A stretch of 51,991 nucleotides of DNA from CAYLUN01 sp964386865 (GTDB taxonomy: Bacteria > Verrucomicrobiota > Kiritimatiellia > RFP12 > UBA1067). Of this stretch, positions 26,220-34,401 are shown piece after piece. The notes under the pieces were generated by a model that was not told where the DNA came from, made no database searches, and saw only the letters and a program-made list of their open reading frames with translations. The stretch's first letter is position 1. Every line of letters begins with the position of its first letter. A program made the position numbers and the translations under genes. The DNA lies in NCBI GenBank assembly GCA_964386865.1, contig CAYLUN010000033.1:1-51991 (forward strand), in the 5' to 3' direction.

Positions 26220-26903
26220 TCACTTCAGCAAGTCCGGGCGCCGCCTCGCCGTCCTGTCCAGCGCCTCCCCGGCACGCCAAGCATCCACCTGCGCGTGGTT
26301 GCCGCCCTGCAGCACAGCCGGCACGGCCATGCCCCGGTACGCCGGCGGGCGCGTGTACTGCGGGAACTCGAGAAGGCCCTCGGTAAAGGACTCGTCCCGG
26401 GTCGCCTCCTCGCCGCCGCCCAGCACGCCGGGCAACAGCCGCACCACCGCATCCACCACCACCGCCGCAGGCAACGCCCCGTTGGTGAGCACGTAGTCGC
26501 CGATCGACAGCTCGTCCGTCACCAGCGCCGCGCGCACGCGCTCGTCAATACCCTCGTAGTGGCCGCAGAGGAAGATCAGGTGCTTCGCCCGCGCCAGCCG
26601 ACGGGCTTCCGCCTGCCGGAACGTCGCTCCGGACGGGGTCATTAAGACCACCCGCGCCTCGGGCGTGCGAACCGCCTCGATCGCCTCAAACCACAGCTCC
26701 GGCTTCATGATCATGCCGGGGCCGCCACCGTACGGCCGGTCGTCTGCGGTGCGGCGCGCGTCGTGCGCGAAATCCCGCAAGTCGACCGTCCTGAAAACCA
26801 CCGCCCCCTGCCGCGCCGCCCGCCTCAGCATACTCTCCTCGAGAAACCCGCGGAGCATGCCGGGAAACACGGTCAACACGTCGATACGCAAGGGTGCGCC
26901 CAT
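26220..26903 (-). CDS. trmD: tRNA (guanine37-N1)-methyltransferase
   Basis: 227 residues, slightly shorter than most TrmD proteins. It has the SPOUT knot elements: RIDVLTVFPGML at the N-terminus, DDRPYGGGPGMIMKPE (about 54-69), LCGHYEGIDERV (about 113-124) and ELSIGDYVLTNGALPA (about 131-146), followed by the Asp-rich GGGEEATRDESF segment. The enzyme methylates G37 of tRNAs next to the anticodon and prevents frameshifting. It lies between rpsP and rplS as in most bacteria, but rimM, which usually precedes it, is absent: only 19 bases separate the rpsP stop from the trmD start. Confidence 0.97.
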   Translation of the reverse strand: MGAPLRIDVLTVFPGMLRGFLEESMLRRAARQGAVVFRTVDLRDFAHDARRTADDRPYGGGPGMIMKPELWFEAIEAVRTPEARVVLMTPSGATFRQAEARRLARAKHLIFLCGHYEGIDERVRAALVTDELSIGDYVLTNGALPAAVVVDAVVRLLPGVLGGGEEATRDESFTEGLLEFPQYTRPPAYRGMAVPAVLQGGNHAQVDAWRAGEALDRTARRRPDLLK

Positions 26904-26922
26904 ACCCGACCGCCAGCCGCCG

Positions 26923-27177
26923 TTAAGCCTGCGCGACGGCGCTCTTCTTAGCCTTGCGAACCATGCTCGCCACGGTTTCGCTCAATTGGGCGCCCTTGGA
27001 CTGCCAAAAGGCGACACGCTCCAAGTCCACCTTGAAGTTCTCGCCTTCCTGCTTGGGCAGATACCAGCCGAGAATCTCCAAAAACTTACCGTCGCGGGGC
27101 GAACGCTCATCCGTCGCCACGACGCGGAATGACGCGTTGTTGTTGCAACCTGTTCTGCGAAGTCTGATTTTGACCAT
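26923..27177 (-). CDS. rpsP: 30S ribosomal protein S16
   Basis: 84 residues starting MVKIRLRRTGCNNNASFRVV, the S16 N-terminal signature, with SPRDGKFLEILGWYLP and VDLERVAFWQSKGAQLSETV following. S16 is needed for 30S assembly. The ATG at 27177 has GGAGG 5 bases upstream; the 22-codon upstream extension of the frame overlaps the promoter and is rejected. First gene of rpsP-trmD-rplS. The sequence NNNASFRVVATDERSPRDG is the usual loop. Confidence 0.97.
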   Translation of the reverse strand: MVKIRLRRTGCNNNASFRVVATDERSPRDGKFLEILGWYLPKQEGENFKVDLERVAFWQSKGAQLSETVASMVRKAKKSAVAQA

Positions 27178-27199
27178 TTGCTCCTCCGTGAAACGCGAT

Positions 27200-27229
27200 A
27201 CAATACCAACTCCAACCCGACCTTTGCAA
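27200..27229 (-). promoter_or_regulatory. Promoter of rpsP-trmD-rplS
   Basis: Minus strand: TTGCAA (27224-27229), 18-bp spacer, TATTGT (27200-27205), 22 bases before the rpsP ATG, inside the 72-bp gap after clpC. Confidence 0.65.
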
Positions 27230-27249
27230 GCGGGTTTTTCCAATTGCCG

Positions 27250-29940
27250 TCACTTTTCGTCGCGCTTGGCGCGTTTTGGGGCGCCGGCCGTCCGGCGGCG
27301 GGGCTTTTCCAGCCCCCCCGGCCCGTCCGCCGCACGCTCTCCCTCCGGCGCCGCCGCACGCTCGGCCACCTCGCCGGGCTGCGGGGTGCGCAGGGGCAGC
27401 TCGCCGCGCATGCGGAACATCAGCGCGAGGCGGTCCTCGGTGACGCTCGCCTCGATCACACCTTCGGTCAGCACGCCGCGCAGCAGCTCTTCGGCGAGCA
27501 GGTCTTCCAGGTGCCGCTCCACCGTCCGCCGCAGCGGCCGCGCGCCCAGCGCGGGATCGAAGCCCTTCGTGACCAAGAACTCGGTCGCCGCCGCGTCCAG
27601 CTCCAGCCGGATCGACTTGGCCTCCAGCCGCTGCCGGACCTTGCCCAGCTCGATGTCCAGGATCTTGACCACGTCGGCCTTGTCGAGCTTCTTGAACACG
27701 ATGATGTCGTCGAAGCGGTTGAGCAGCTCGGGCTTGAACACCTGCTTGGCGGCGCTGATCATCCGGTCGCGCAGCCGCCCGTAGTCCTCCGCCCCGCTCT
27801 CGCGCACGAACCCGAGCCCCTGTCCCGACTTCTCGTAGTCGAAGCCCAGGTTGGAGGTGAGGATGACGACCGTGTTGCGGAAGTCCACCGTGCGCCCGAG
27901 GCTGTCGGTGAGCCGCCCCTCCTCCAGAATCTGCAAGAGCATGTGCATCACGTCGGGGTGAGCCTTCTCGACCTCGTCGAACAGCACCACGCTGTAGGGC
28001 CGGCGACGTACGCGCTCCGTGAGCTGGCCGCCCTCCTCGTGGCCCACGTAGCCGGGCGGCGAGCCGATCAGGCGCGAGACCGTGAACTTCTCCATGTACT
28101 CGGACATGTCGATCTGGATCAGCGCCTTGTCGTCGCCGAACATCTTCTCCGCCAGCGCCTTCGCCAGCAGCGTCTTGCCCACGCCCGTCGGCCCCAGAAA
28201 GATGAACGAGCCGATCGGCCGCTTCGGGTCTTTCAGATCCGCGCGCGAGCGCCGCAGCGCCCGCGCGACCGCCTGAATCGCCGGCTCCTGGCCGATCACC
28301 GCCTGCTGCAGCTCCTTCTCGATGGAGAGCATCCGCGCCAGCTCGGTCTCGCTCATGCGCTTGATCGGCACGCCCGTGATGTGCGCCACGGTCTCGGTCA
28401 CGTCGTCCACCGTCACCGGCAGGGCCTTCTCCGCGTGCTCGCTCTTCCACGTGGCCACGATCGCCTCCAGCTCCTGCTTGGCGACGCGCTCCTGGTCGCG
28501 CAGCGCGGCAGCATCTTCGAAGTGCTGGTCTCGGATCGCCACGTCCTTCTTCAGCCCCAGCTCGCGGATGCGCTGCTCGTAGTCGCGCACGTCCGGCGGC
28601 CGCACCGCCACGCGCATCCGCACGCGCGCCCCGGACTCGTCGATCGCGTCGATCGCCTTGTCGGGCAGCTGCCGCCCCGGCTGGTAGCGCGACGTCAGCT
28701 TGGCCGCCGACTCCAGCGCCGCGGCGTCGTAGAGCACGTTGTGGTGCGCTTCGTAGCGGGGCGCGATGCCTTTGAGGATCGCGATCGTCTCCTCCACCGA
28801 GGGCTCGTCCACGCGCACGGTCTGGAAGCGCCGCTCCAGCGCGGCGTCCTTCTCGATGTACTTGCGGTACTCCGTCAGCGTGGTCGCGCCAATGCACTGC
28901 AGCTCGCCGCGGGCCAGCGCGGGCTTGATGATGTTGGCCGCATCCATCGCGCCCTCGGCCCCGCCCGCGCCCACGATGGTGTGCAGCTCGTCGAGGAACA
29001 GAACCACGTTCTTCTCGCGCCGGATCTCGTCCACCACCGCCTTGATGCGCTCCTCGAACTGGCCGCGGTACTTGGTGCCCGCGACAATCAGCGCCATGTC
29101 CAGCGCGACCACGCGCTTGTCGCGCATCCGCTCCGGCACGTCGCCCGAAATGATCGACTGCGCCAGCCCCTCGACCACCGCCGTCTTGCCCACGCCGGCC
29201 TCGCCCAGCAGGGCCGCGTTGTTCTTCGAGCGGCGGCACAGGATCTGGATCACCCGGTCCAGCTCGCTCTTGCGGCCGACCACGGGATCCAGCTCGCCCT
29301 TGCGGGCCAGCTCTGTCAAATCGCGCCCGAAGGCGTTCAGCGCCGGCGTCTTGGTGCGCTCTTTGCCGCCCTTCTTGGCCGCGTCGGCAGGCGGGGGAAC
29401 ACCCGGGGGGAACCCGGCTGGCCCGCCCTCGCCGCTCGGCGCGCCGTCCTCGTCGTGCGCGTCGCCCGCGCCCGGCGCCGAACCCTCCTCCTCGCCGCTC
29501 TCCTCGAGGCAGCGCCGAATGCCCTCGACCACGTCGTCGATCCGCACGCTGAGCGACTGCAGAACCTGCGCCGCGACGCCCTCGCCCTCGCGCAGCAGCG
29601 CCAGCAGCAAGTGCTCGGTGCCCGCCTGCGGCTGCTGCATGGCGTGCGCCTCCGACACCGCCAGCTGAAGCACCTTCTTGGTCCGCGGCGTGTAGGGCAG
29701 CTCGCCCTTGGTCTTGGTCTCGCCGCCAAACCCCACCAGGCGCTCGACCGCGATGCGGACGTCATCGATCGCGATGCCCAGCTCCTCGAGCACCTCGACC
29801 GCCACGCCCTCGCCCAGCGCGACCAGCCCGAGCAACAGGTGCTCGGTGCCGATGTACGGGTGGTTGAAGCGGTCCGCCTCGCGGGCCGCCAGCTGGATCG
29901 CACGCTGCGCGCGCGCCGTGAAATTGCCGAATCCGTTCAT
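27250..29940 (-). CDS. clpC: ATP-dependent Clp protease ATP-binding subunit ClpC
   Basis: 896 residues with full class I Hsp100 layout. Two Clp N repeats (ARAQRAIQLA near 9; TPRTKKVLQLAVSEA near 84) are followed by an acidic Gly/Pro-rich linker (about 145-190). AAA domain 1 has Walker A GEAGVGKT at 246-253 and Walker B VVLFLDELH. The middle domain includes a UVR-like stretch (RDQHFEDAAALRDQERV). AAA domain 2 has Walker A GPTGVGKT at 583-590 and ends with an acidic/basic tail. ClpC unfolds substrates for ClpP; in Bacillus it recognises phosphoarginine placed by McsB. Here it follows mcsA and mcsB (58-bp gap), without ctsR. The C-terminal ~60-residue low-complexity tail is unusual. Confidence 0.97.
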   Translation of the reverse strand: MNGFGNFTARAQRAIQLAAREADRFNHPYIGTEHLLLGLVALGEGVAVEVLEELGIAIDDVRIAVERLVGFGGETKTKGELPYTPRTKKVLQLAVSEAHAMQQPQAGTEHLLLALLREGEGVAAQVLQSLSVRIDDVVEGIRRCLEESGEEEGSAPGAGDAHDEDGAPSGEGGPAGFPPGVPPPADAAKKGGKERTKTPALNAFGRDLTELARKGELDPVVGRKSELDRVIQILCRRSKNNAALLGEAGVGKTAVVEGLAQSIISGDVPERMRDKRVVALDMALIVAGTKYRGQFEERIKAVVDEIRREKNVVLFLDELHTIVGAGGAEGAMDAANIIKPALARGELQCIGATTLTEYRKYIEKDAALERRFQTVRVDEPSVEETIAILKGIAPRYEAHHNVLYDAAALESAAKLTSRYQPGRQLPDKAIDAIDESGARVRMRVAVRPPDVRDYEQRIRELGLKKDVAIRDQHFEDAAALRDQERVAKQELEAIVATWKSEHAEKALPVTVDDVTETVAHITGVPIKRMSETELARMLSIEKELQQAVIGQEPAIQAVARALRRSRADLKDPKRPIGSFIFLGPTGVGKTLLAKALAEKMFGDDKALIQIDMSEYMEKFTVSRLIGSPPGYVGHEEGGQLTERVRRRPYSVVLFDEVEKAHPDVMHMLLQILEEGRLTDSLGRTVDFRNTVVILTSNLGFDYEKSGQGLGFVRESGAEDYGRLRDRMISAAKQVFKPELLNRFDDIIVFKKLDKADVVKILDIELGKVRQRLEAKSIRLELDAAATEFLVTKGFDPALGARPLRRTVERHLEDLLAEELLRGVLTEGVIEASVTEDRLALMFRMRGELPLRTPQPGEVAERAAAPEGERAADGPGGLEKPRRRTAGAPKRAKRDEK

Positions 29941-29998
29941 AAGCCGCCTGCCATTCTGTGTTCTTCCGTGTGTTCTGCGGGCCGGGTTTTCGCTTCCT

Positions 29999-31051
29999 CT
30001 AGCACTTCAGCCGCACCGAGGCGACCTTGCGCCGCAGGAACTCCGCGCGCATCTCGTCGCGCTCCTCGGGCGTCAGCGTCAGCCCCATGCTGTTCTGCAG
30101 GTGTCCGGGCTGCATCAGCAGGATCAACCGGTCCACGTCCGCCACCTTCAGCCGCGTGAACAGCCCCAGCGACGCCCCCAGCCGGAGGGCCGACAGGAAC
30201 TCCAGCGCCTCGACCGTCGCCAGCAGCCGCGCGTTCTGCAGCACGCTCAGCGAGCGGGCCAGACAGTCGGCCAGCACCAGCGGCGACTCCTGAATCAGCC
30301 GCACCCGCGCGTTGTGCTCCTGACGCACCACCTCGGCGCAGACGCGCTTGACCTGCCCGATGATCTCCGCCTCGCCCCTGCCGAGCGAGTCCATGTTCGA
30401 AACCTGATAGATCTGCCCCGCGGCCTCCGAGCCCTCGCCCGCCATGCCGCGCACCAGCAGCCGCATCCGCTCCAGGCCGCGCACCGTCGCCTCAATCTCG
30501 CTCAGCAGCCGCAGCCCCAGCAGGTGCAGCATCGCGCTCGCGCGAAGGCCCGTGCCCACATTGCTCGGGCAGGCCGTCAGGTAGCCGTACCGCGGCGACC
30601 ACGCGTACGCCAGGTGGCGCTCCAGCCGCGTGTCGAGGGCGTCCGCCGCCCGCCACGCCGACTCGAGCTCCAGCCCCAGCCCGAAGCCCTGAATGCGCAG
30701 GTGGTCCTCTTCGTTGATCATCACGCAGACCGAGCCGTCCGGCGCGTACGCCACGCCGCCGCCCGCCGCCCGCTCGAGCAGGTCCTTGCTGACCAAGTGC
30801 GACTCGCACAGCACGTCGCGGTCCTGCTCGTCCAGCGCGGCGACCGGCGTCACGCGGCACTCCGGCGCCTCCGCGGCGAGCGCCTCGCTCACGCGGCCGT
30901 AGATGCGCTCGCGGTCACCTTCGGTGGCCCAGTCCGGAAAGCGCTCGCCCTCCAGATTACGCGCCAGGCGCACCCGGCAGGTCATCGCGATGTCGCCCGC
31001 CGGCACGCTCCGCGCCTTTTTCAGAGAGAAAACGGTCTCGAGGTTCAGCAT
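29999..31051 (-). CDS. mcsB: Protein arginine kinase McsB
   Basis: 350 residues, ATP:guanido phosphotransferase family. CRVRLARNL at 25-33 matches the N-terminal arginine-rich ATP site, and TACPSNVGTGLRAS with Cys161 is the guanido-kinase active-site segment. The N-terminal regulatory substrate-specificity domain of creatine kinases is missing, as in all McsB proteins. In Gram-positives McsB phosphorylates arginines on unfolded or regulatory proteins and marks them for ClpCP. The start at 31051 overlaps the 3' end of mcsA by 7 bases, so the pair is translationally coupled. The frame runs further upstream inside mcsA but that part is out-of-frame shadow. Active-site residues appear intact. Confidence 0.95.
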   Translation of the reverse strand: MLNLETVFSLKKARSVPAGDIAMTCRVRLARNLEGERFPDWATEGDRERIYGRVSEALAAEAPECRVTPVAALDEQDRDVLCESHLVSKDLLERAAGGGVAYAPDGSVCVMINEEDHLRIQGFGLGLELESAWRAADALDTRLERHLAYAWSPRYGYLTACPSNVGTGLRASAMLHLLGLRLLSEIEATVRGLERMRLLVRGMAGEGSEAAGQIYQVSNMDSLGRGEAEIIGQVKRVCAEVVRQEHNARVRLIQESPLVLADCLARSLSVLQNARLLATVEALEFLSALRLGASLGLFTRLKVADVDRLILLMQPGHLQNSMGLTLTPEERDEMRAEFLRRKVASVRLKC

Positions 31052-31596
31052 GCGGCCGTCCCTTCCGGGCCGGACGCCGCCCCGCTCAGCCGCTTGATCC
31101 GGTCGCGCAGCGCGATCGCCTCCTCGTACCGCTGGCCCGTCACCGCCGCGGCCAGCTCGGCCTCCAGCTGCTGCAGCTGGCGGGCGACCTTGCCGCGCTC
31201 GGGCGCTTTGCCCGCATGCTGCAGCGACCGGTGCAGCTCGAGAATCGCCGACTCCAGCTCCTTCGCGAACGCCTCGTAGCAGGCGGGGCAGCCGAGCCGC
31301 GACACCTTCCGGTACTCGGCCCGCGTAATGCCGCACACCGGGCAGGTCGGCTCCGTGACGTTCATGGCGCGGCCCACGATCTCGAACGCCGCGTCGAGGA
31401 TCATGCTCATCAGCGGCATCGCCGCCTCGCCGTCGGCGGGCGCCGCCCCGGGCGCTTGCCGGCCCGACGCGGGAGCCGCAGCACGCGACGCCTCCCGGGC
31501 GCACGCGCGACAGACATACAGCTCCTGGTCCTCGCCGTCCACCCGCTTTCGGACCGCCGTCTCGGCGTCCGCCTTATGACACAGTTCGCATTTCAT
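31045..31596 (-). CDS. mcsA: McsA-like zinc-finger/UVR protein, activator of McsB
   Basis: 183 residues. Two zinc modules: Cys3/Cys6 with Cys29/Cys32, and Cys85/Cys88 with Cys103/Cys106 (CPVCGITRAEYRKVSRLGCPAC). A low-complexity Ala/Gly linker lies between. The C-terminus has a UVR-type helix (EAELAAAVTGQRYEEAIALRDRI, about 147-170) as in UvrB/UvrC and McsA. In Bacillus McsA stimulates McsB and helps repress stress genes together with CtsR. It is the first gene of mcsA-mcsB-clpC with a clear promoter 27 bases upstream. No CtsR gene is adjacent; a divergent TetR gene lies upstream instead. Confidence 0.93.
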   Translation of the reverse strand: MKCELCHKADAETAVRKRVDGEDQELYVCRACAREASRAAAPASGRQAPGAAPADGEAAMPLMSMILDAAFEIVGRAMNVTEPTCPVCGITRAEYRKVSRLGCPACYEAFAKELESAILELHRSLQHAGKAPERGKVARQLQQLEAELAAAVTGQRYEEAIALRDRIKRLSGAASGPEGTAAC

Positions 31597-31622
31597 CTTT
31601 TTTGGCCAAATGAAAGAGGGTT

Positions 31623-31651
31623 ATGATAGCAAAGAAATGCCCGCCCCGCAA
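31623..31651 (-). promoter_or_regulatory. Promoter of mcsA-mcsB-clpC
   Basis: Minus strand: TTGCGG (31646-31651), 17-bp spacer, TATCAT (31623-31628). No CtsR-type heptad operator (GGTCAAANANNGGTCAAA class) was seen around it. Confidence 0.65.
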
Positions 31652-31768
31652 ACAGAGGCGCGGATTCTTTTCAATAAATGTCAACCTACCGCTTGACGCG
31701 GCCCCCGGTTTGATAAAAAATAGAAGATTGAATTCGGTAATCGCTTTTCCACGACACACGGGGTCTGA

Positions 31769-32386
31769 ATGGGCATCGTCATCGACCATGAGGCGCGCCG
31801 CCGCGCCATTATCTCGAAATCAATCCAGCTCTTCGCCGAGCAGGGATATGACGGCGTCACGTACCAGAAGATCGCCGACAGCTGCGGCATCGCCCGCACC
31901 ACCCTGTACAAGTACTTCCACAGCAAGCGCCAGATCTTCAACTACGCCATTTGGGAGGTCGCGAACATCCTCGGCGACCGCTTCGCCGAGATCCTGAACC
32001 CGGGCGACAGCGTGATCACCCGGCTCGACCGGCTGCTCCACGCGGTCCTGCAGCTCCTGTTCGAGCAGCGCGTGATCCTGACCGTGATCCTCGACTACGT
32101 GCTCGCGGCCCAGCGCTCCGGGCAGAACCTCCAGCGCATCATCGCCAGCCACACCGTCGGCCTGCGCCGCATCCTCCACCGCCTCGTGGTCGAGGGCGTG
32201 CGCCGGGGCGAGCTGCAGAATGTCAGCACCCGCCTCACGACCGAGCTGCTTTACGCCGAGCTGGAGGCCGCGATCCTGCGCCTGACCGTCAGCCAGAACG
32301 CCGACTACGAGGAGCTTTCCTCCTTGCTCCGCCAAACCCTCGAGACGCTCAAGCGCCCCCCGGCGAGCCTCCCGGCCCACTCCTGA
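31769..32386 (+). CDS. TetR family transcriptional regulator
   Basis: 205 residues. The N-terminal 55 residues are a standard TetR helix-turn-helix: AIISKSIQLFAEQGYDGVTYQKIADSCGIARTTLYKYFHSKRQIF in two overlapping parts. The C-terminal ligand-binding part (about 65-200) is helical and not assignable to a known sensor class. The gene is divergent from mcsA with a 172-bp AT-richer intergenic region containing TTGACG at 31693 and an A-run, but no clean -10 box. Downstream it runs, with 6- and -4-base junctions, into a small secreted protein and rlmN, so all three may form one operon. It could regulate itself or mcsA; this is inference. Confidence 0.93.
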   Translation: MGIVIDHEARRRAIISKSIQLFAEQGYDGVTYQKIADSCGIARTTLYKYFHSKRQIFNYAIWEVANILGDRFAEILNPGDSVITRLDRLLHAVLQLLFEQRVILTVILDYVLAAQRSGQNLQRIIASHTVGLRRILHRLVVEGVRRGELQNVSTRLTTELLYAELEAAILRLTVSQNADYEELSSLLRQTLETLKRPPASLPAHS

Positions 32387-32392
32387 AACGCC

Positions 32393-32926
32393 ATGCCACG
32401 TTCACCGCACACACGTTCTCGCTCTTCTTCCCGTGCCGCGGGCGCTCTTCCCGTGTTCCACGGGCGAGCCGCCCGCGCCACCTTGAGCCTCGGCGTCATC
32501 GCCCTTCTCGCCCTGACCGCCCGCGCGGCGGACGACGAGACCCGCTTCAAGCCCAAGGCCTACACGGGCAAGACGCTTCAAGACCGCACCTACCAAGCCC
32601 CCGCCTACAAGCCTGCCGAGAAGCCCCGCTCGGCGGGCGCCCCGCTGAAGTCCGCCACCAGCGGCTCGTGGACCACCTTCAAATCAGCCGGCGGCGAAAC
32701 CGGCCAGCGGCTCTCCGAGGCCGCGCCGGCCAACGTCGAGCCCTACGTCCAGCGGACGCAGATTTCCGTGCCCACCCTCGCCCCCGACCCGAGCGTCGTC
32801 CCCGAAAAGAAGCCGTTCGACGACACCGGCAAGCGCGTGGCCGAAGACCCCTACAAAGCCCCCGAGAAGCCGACCGAGAAGAACCCGCTGCTCAAGCCGC
32901 ACCAAGGCATCAAAGAGCCCGAATGA
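32393..32926 (+). CDS. Small secreted proline/lysine-rich protein
   Basis: Up to 177 residues. A hydrophobic stretch ATLSLGVIALLALTARA (about 29-45) followed by ADDE looks like a signal peptide; the ATG start puts it behind a long basic leader, so the GTG at 32453 (157 residues) may be the true start. The mature part is low-complexity with many Lys, Pro and Thr residues (repeated YKAPEKPTEK-like phrases) and no cysteine, suggesting a flexible periplasmic linker protein. I recognise no family. It begins 6 bases after tetR and its stop overlaps the rlmN start (ATGA). Confidence 0.65.
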   Translation: MPRSPHTRSRSSSRAAGALPVFHGRAARATLSLGVIALLALTARAADDETRFKPKAYTGKTLQDRTYQAPAYKPAEKPRSAGAPLKSATSGSWTTFKSAGGETGQRLSEAAPANVEPYVQRTQISVPTLAPDPSVVPEKKPFDDTGKRVAEDPYKAPEKPTEKNPLLKPHQGIKEPE

Positions 32927-34023
32927 GCGTGCCGTCACACCCCGCCGCCTGGAGCATTCTTCCCGCCGAGTGGAAGCCGCTCTGCAAAGAACTCGGCGTC
33001 CCCGCCTACCGCGCCGACCAGATCGTCACCGGCCTTTATCAGTCGTTCGCGCAGTCGTGGCAGGACCTCACCACGCTGCCCAGCGAGCTGCGCGAGGCCC
33101 TCGCCGAACGCTTCACGCTGGCCCCGCTCGAAACCGTCCGCATCCACGACTCGCCCGACGGCGTGCGCAAGCTCCTCCTCGGCTGCGCGGACGGCGAGCG
33201 CATCGAGACCGTGCTCATCCCCTCCAAAGACCGCATGACCCAGTGCATCTCCACGCAGGTCGGCTGCGATTTCCGCTGCGCCTTCTGCGCCAGCGGCCAG
33301 CTCGGCTGCGTGCGCGACCTCACCGCCGGCGAGATCGTCGGCCAAGTCATGGCCGCCTGCCAGCTCATGCGCGCCTCCTCCGCCCTCCGCCCTCCGGCCG
33401 CTGCCCCCGGCGCCAAGCCCGTCCTGCCGCGCCCCGGCAACATCGTGGTCATGGGCATGGGCGAGCCCTTCGACAACTACGACAGCACCCTCCGAGCCCT
33501 GCGCATCCTCAACGACCAAAAGGGCATCAACATCGGCGCGCGCCACATCACGCTCAGCACCTGCGGCGTCGTCCCGGGCATCCAGCGCCTCGCCGAAGAG
33601 GGCCTGCAGTTCGAGCTCTCCGTCTCGCTCCACGCGACGGACGACGCCCTGCGCAGCCGCCTCATGCCCGTCAACACGCGCTGGCCGATCGCCGAGCTGC
33701 TCGAGGCCTGCCGCGCTTACAACGCCAAGACCGGCCGCGTCGTGACCTTCGAGTACACCCTCGTCAAGAACCTCAACGACCGGCCGGAGCACGCCGACGC
33801 CCTGATCCGCCTCCTGCGCAACATGCCCAGCAAGGTCAACCTCATCCCGCTCTCGCCCGTCGCGGGCTTCGACGGCGAGCGCCCCGACGACCGCGTCTGC
33901 CTCGCCTTCCTCGACGCCCTGCTCAAGGCCAAGATCAACACCACGCTCCGAAAATCCCGCGGCAAGGACGTCGACGCCGCCTGTGGCCAGCTGCGCCTGC
34001 GTAACCCCCCCCGCGCGCGCTGA
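32923..34023 (+). CDS. rlmN: 23S rRNA/tRNA adenine-C2 methyltransferase RlmN
   Basis: 366 residues of a radical-SAM dual-specificity methylase that modifies A2503 of 23S rRNA and A37 of tRNAs. The cluster motif is Cys115-x3-Cys119-x2-Cys122 (CDFRCAFCASG). VVMGMGEPFDNYD is the GGEP-equivalent. The second mechanistic cysteine is Cys354 in GKDVDAACGQLR near the C-terminus; the partner Cys that carries the methyl group is expected in the same region. Between residues ~145 and 170 it has a Pro/Ala-rich insertion (PPAAAPGAKP). The ATG overlaps the stop of the preceding secreted protein by 4 bases. The 378 bases after it are non-coding. Confidence 0.95.
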   Translation: MSVPSHPAAWSILPAEWKPLCKELGVPAYRADQIVTGLYQSFAQSWQDLTTLPSELREALAERFTLAPLETVRIHDSPDGVRKLLLGCADGERIETVLIPSKDRMTQCISTQVGCDFRCAFCASGQLGCVRDLTAGEIVGQVMAACQLMRASSALRPPAAAPGAKPVLPRPGNIVVMGMGEPFDNYDSTLRALRILNDQKGINIGARHITLSTCGVVPGIQRLAEEGLQFELSVSLHATDDALRSRLMPVNTRWPIAELLEACRAYNAKTGRVVTFEYTLVKNLNDRPEHADALIRLLRNMPSKVNLIPLSPVAGFDGERPDDRVCLAFLDALLKAKINTTLRKSRGKDVDAACGQLRLRNPPRAR

Positions 34024-34401
34024 AGCACGGCTGCCCAGGAGAACAGCCCGCTTCGCGCCAGAAAACGCCTGACTGTTCGCACTTCTGACACAGATTTTCT
34101 AAGATTAGCGAATGGCGACCCCCCGAGCGGTGCCCATCTGACGGTTGGCCTGCCCCAGCGACAACACGCCAAGCAGAGGGTCAAACGCTCACGAATTCAT
34201 ATAATTAGCAGGGATTGCGCATCTGGTATGCCCGGCCGCTGGCCGACCGCCGAACCTGCAAATGAACGTATCGCCCCGTCTGGCGCGAAGATGCCAAAAT
34301 TGGCACATTTCTTGCATAAGTCTAGATAATTATAGGAGTGTGTGTGTATCCCTCTACGCGAACGCCTGTGCCGGCACGCGCTTCATCCGTGCCCGAGATA
34401 G
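34024..34401. other. Non-coding region upstream of the membrane kinase
   Basis: 378 bases with no convincing gene. It holds the kinase promoter (34300-34328), an isolated consensus TATAAT at 34199-34204 without a matching -35 box, and the inverted repeat TGCCAA-AA-TTGGCA at 34292-34305 overlapping the kinase -35 box. Base composition is lower in GC than the flanks. A small RNA cannot be excluded. Confidence 0.5.
34300..34328 (+). promoter_or_regulatory. Promoter of the membrane Ser/Thr kinase gene
   Basis: TTGGCA (34300-34305), 17-bp spacer, TAGATA (34323-34328). The -35 box is one arm of TGCCAA-AA-TTGGCA, a possible repressor site. Confidence 0.5.

Noticed and set aside
27178..30159. Plus-strand open frame of 993 codons opposite clpC
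   Set aside because: Low-complexity Arg/His/Leu-rich shadow of clpC on the other strand.
31769..32386. CtsR as the divergent neighbour of mcsA
   Set aside because: The protein has a clear TetR-type helix-turn-helix and length, not the CtsR fold.
34199..34204. Consensus TATAAT as a separate promoter for a small RNA
   Set aside because: No -35 box at 16-18 bp spacing and no terminator downstream; insufficient to call an RNA gene.
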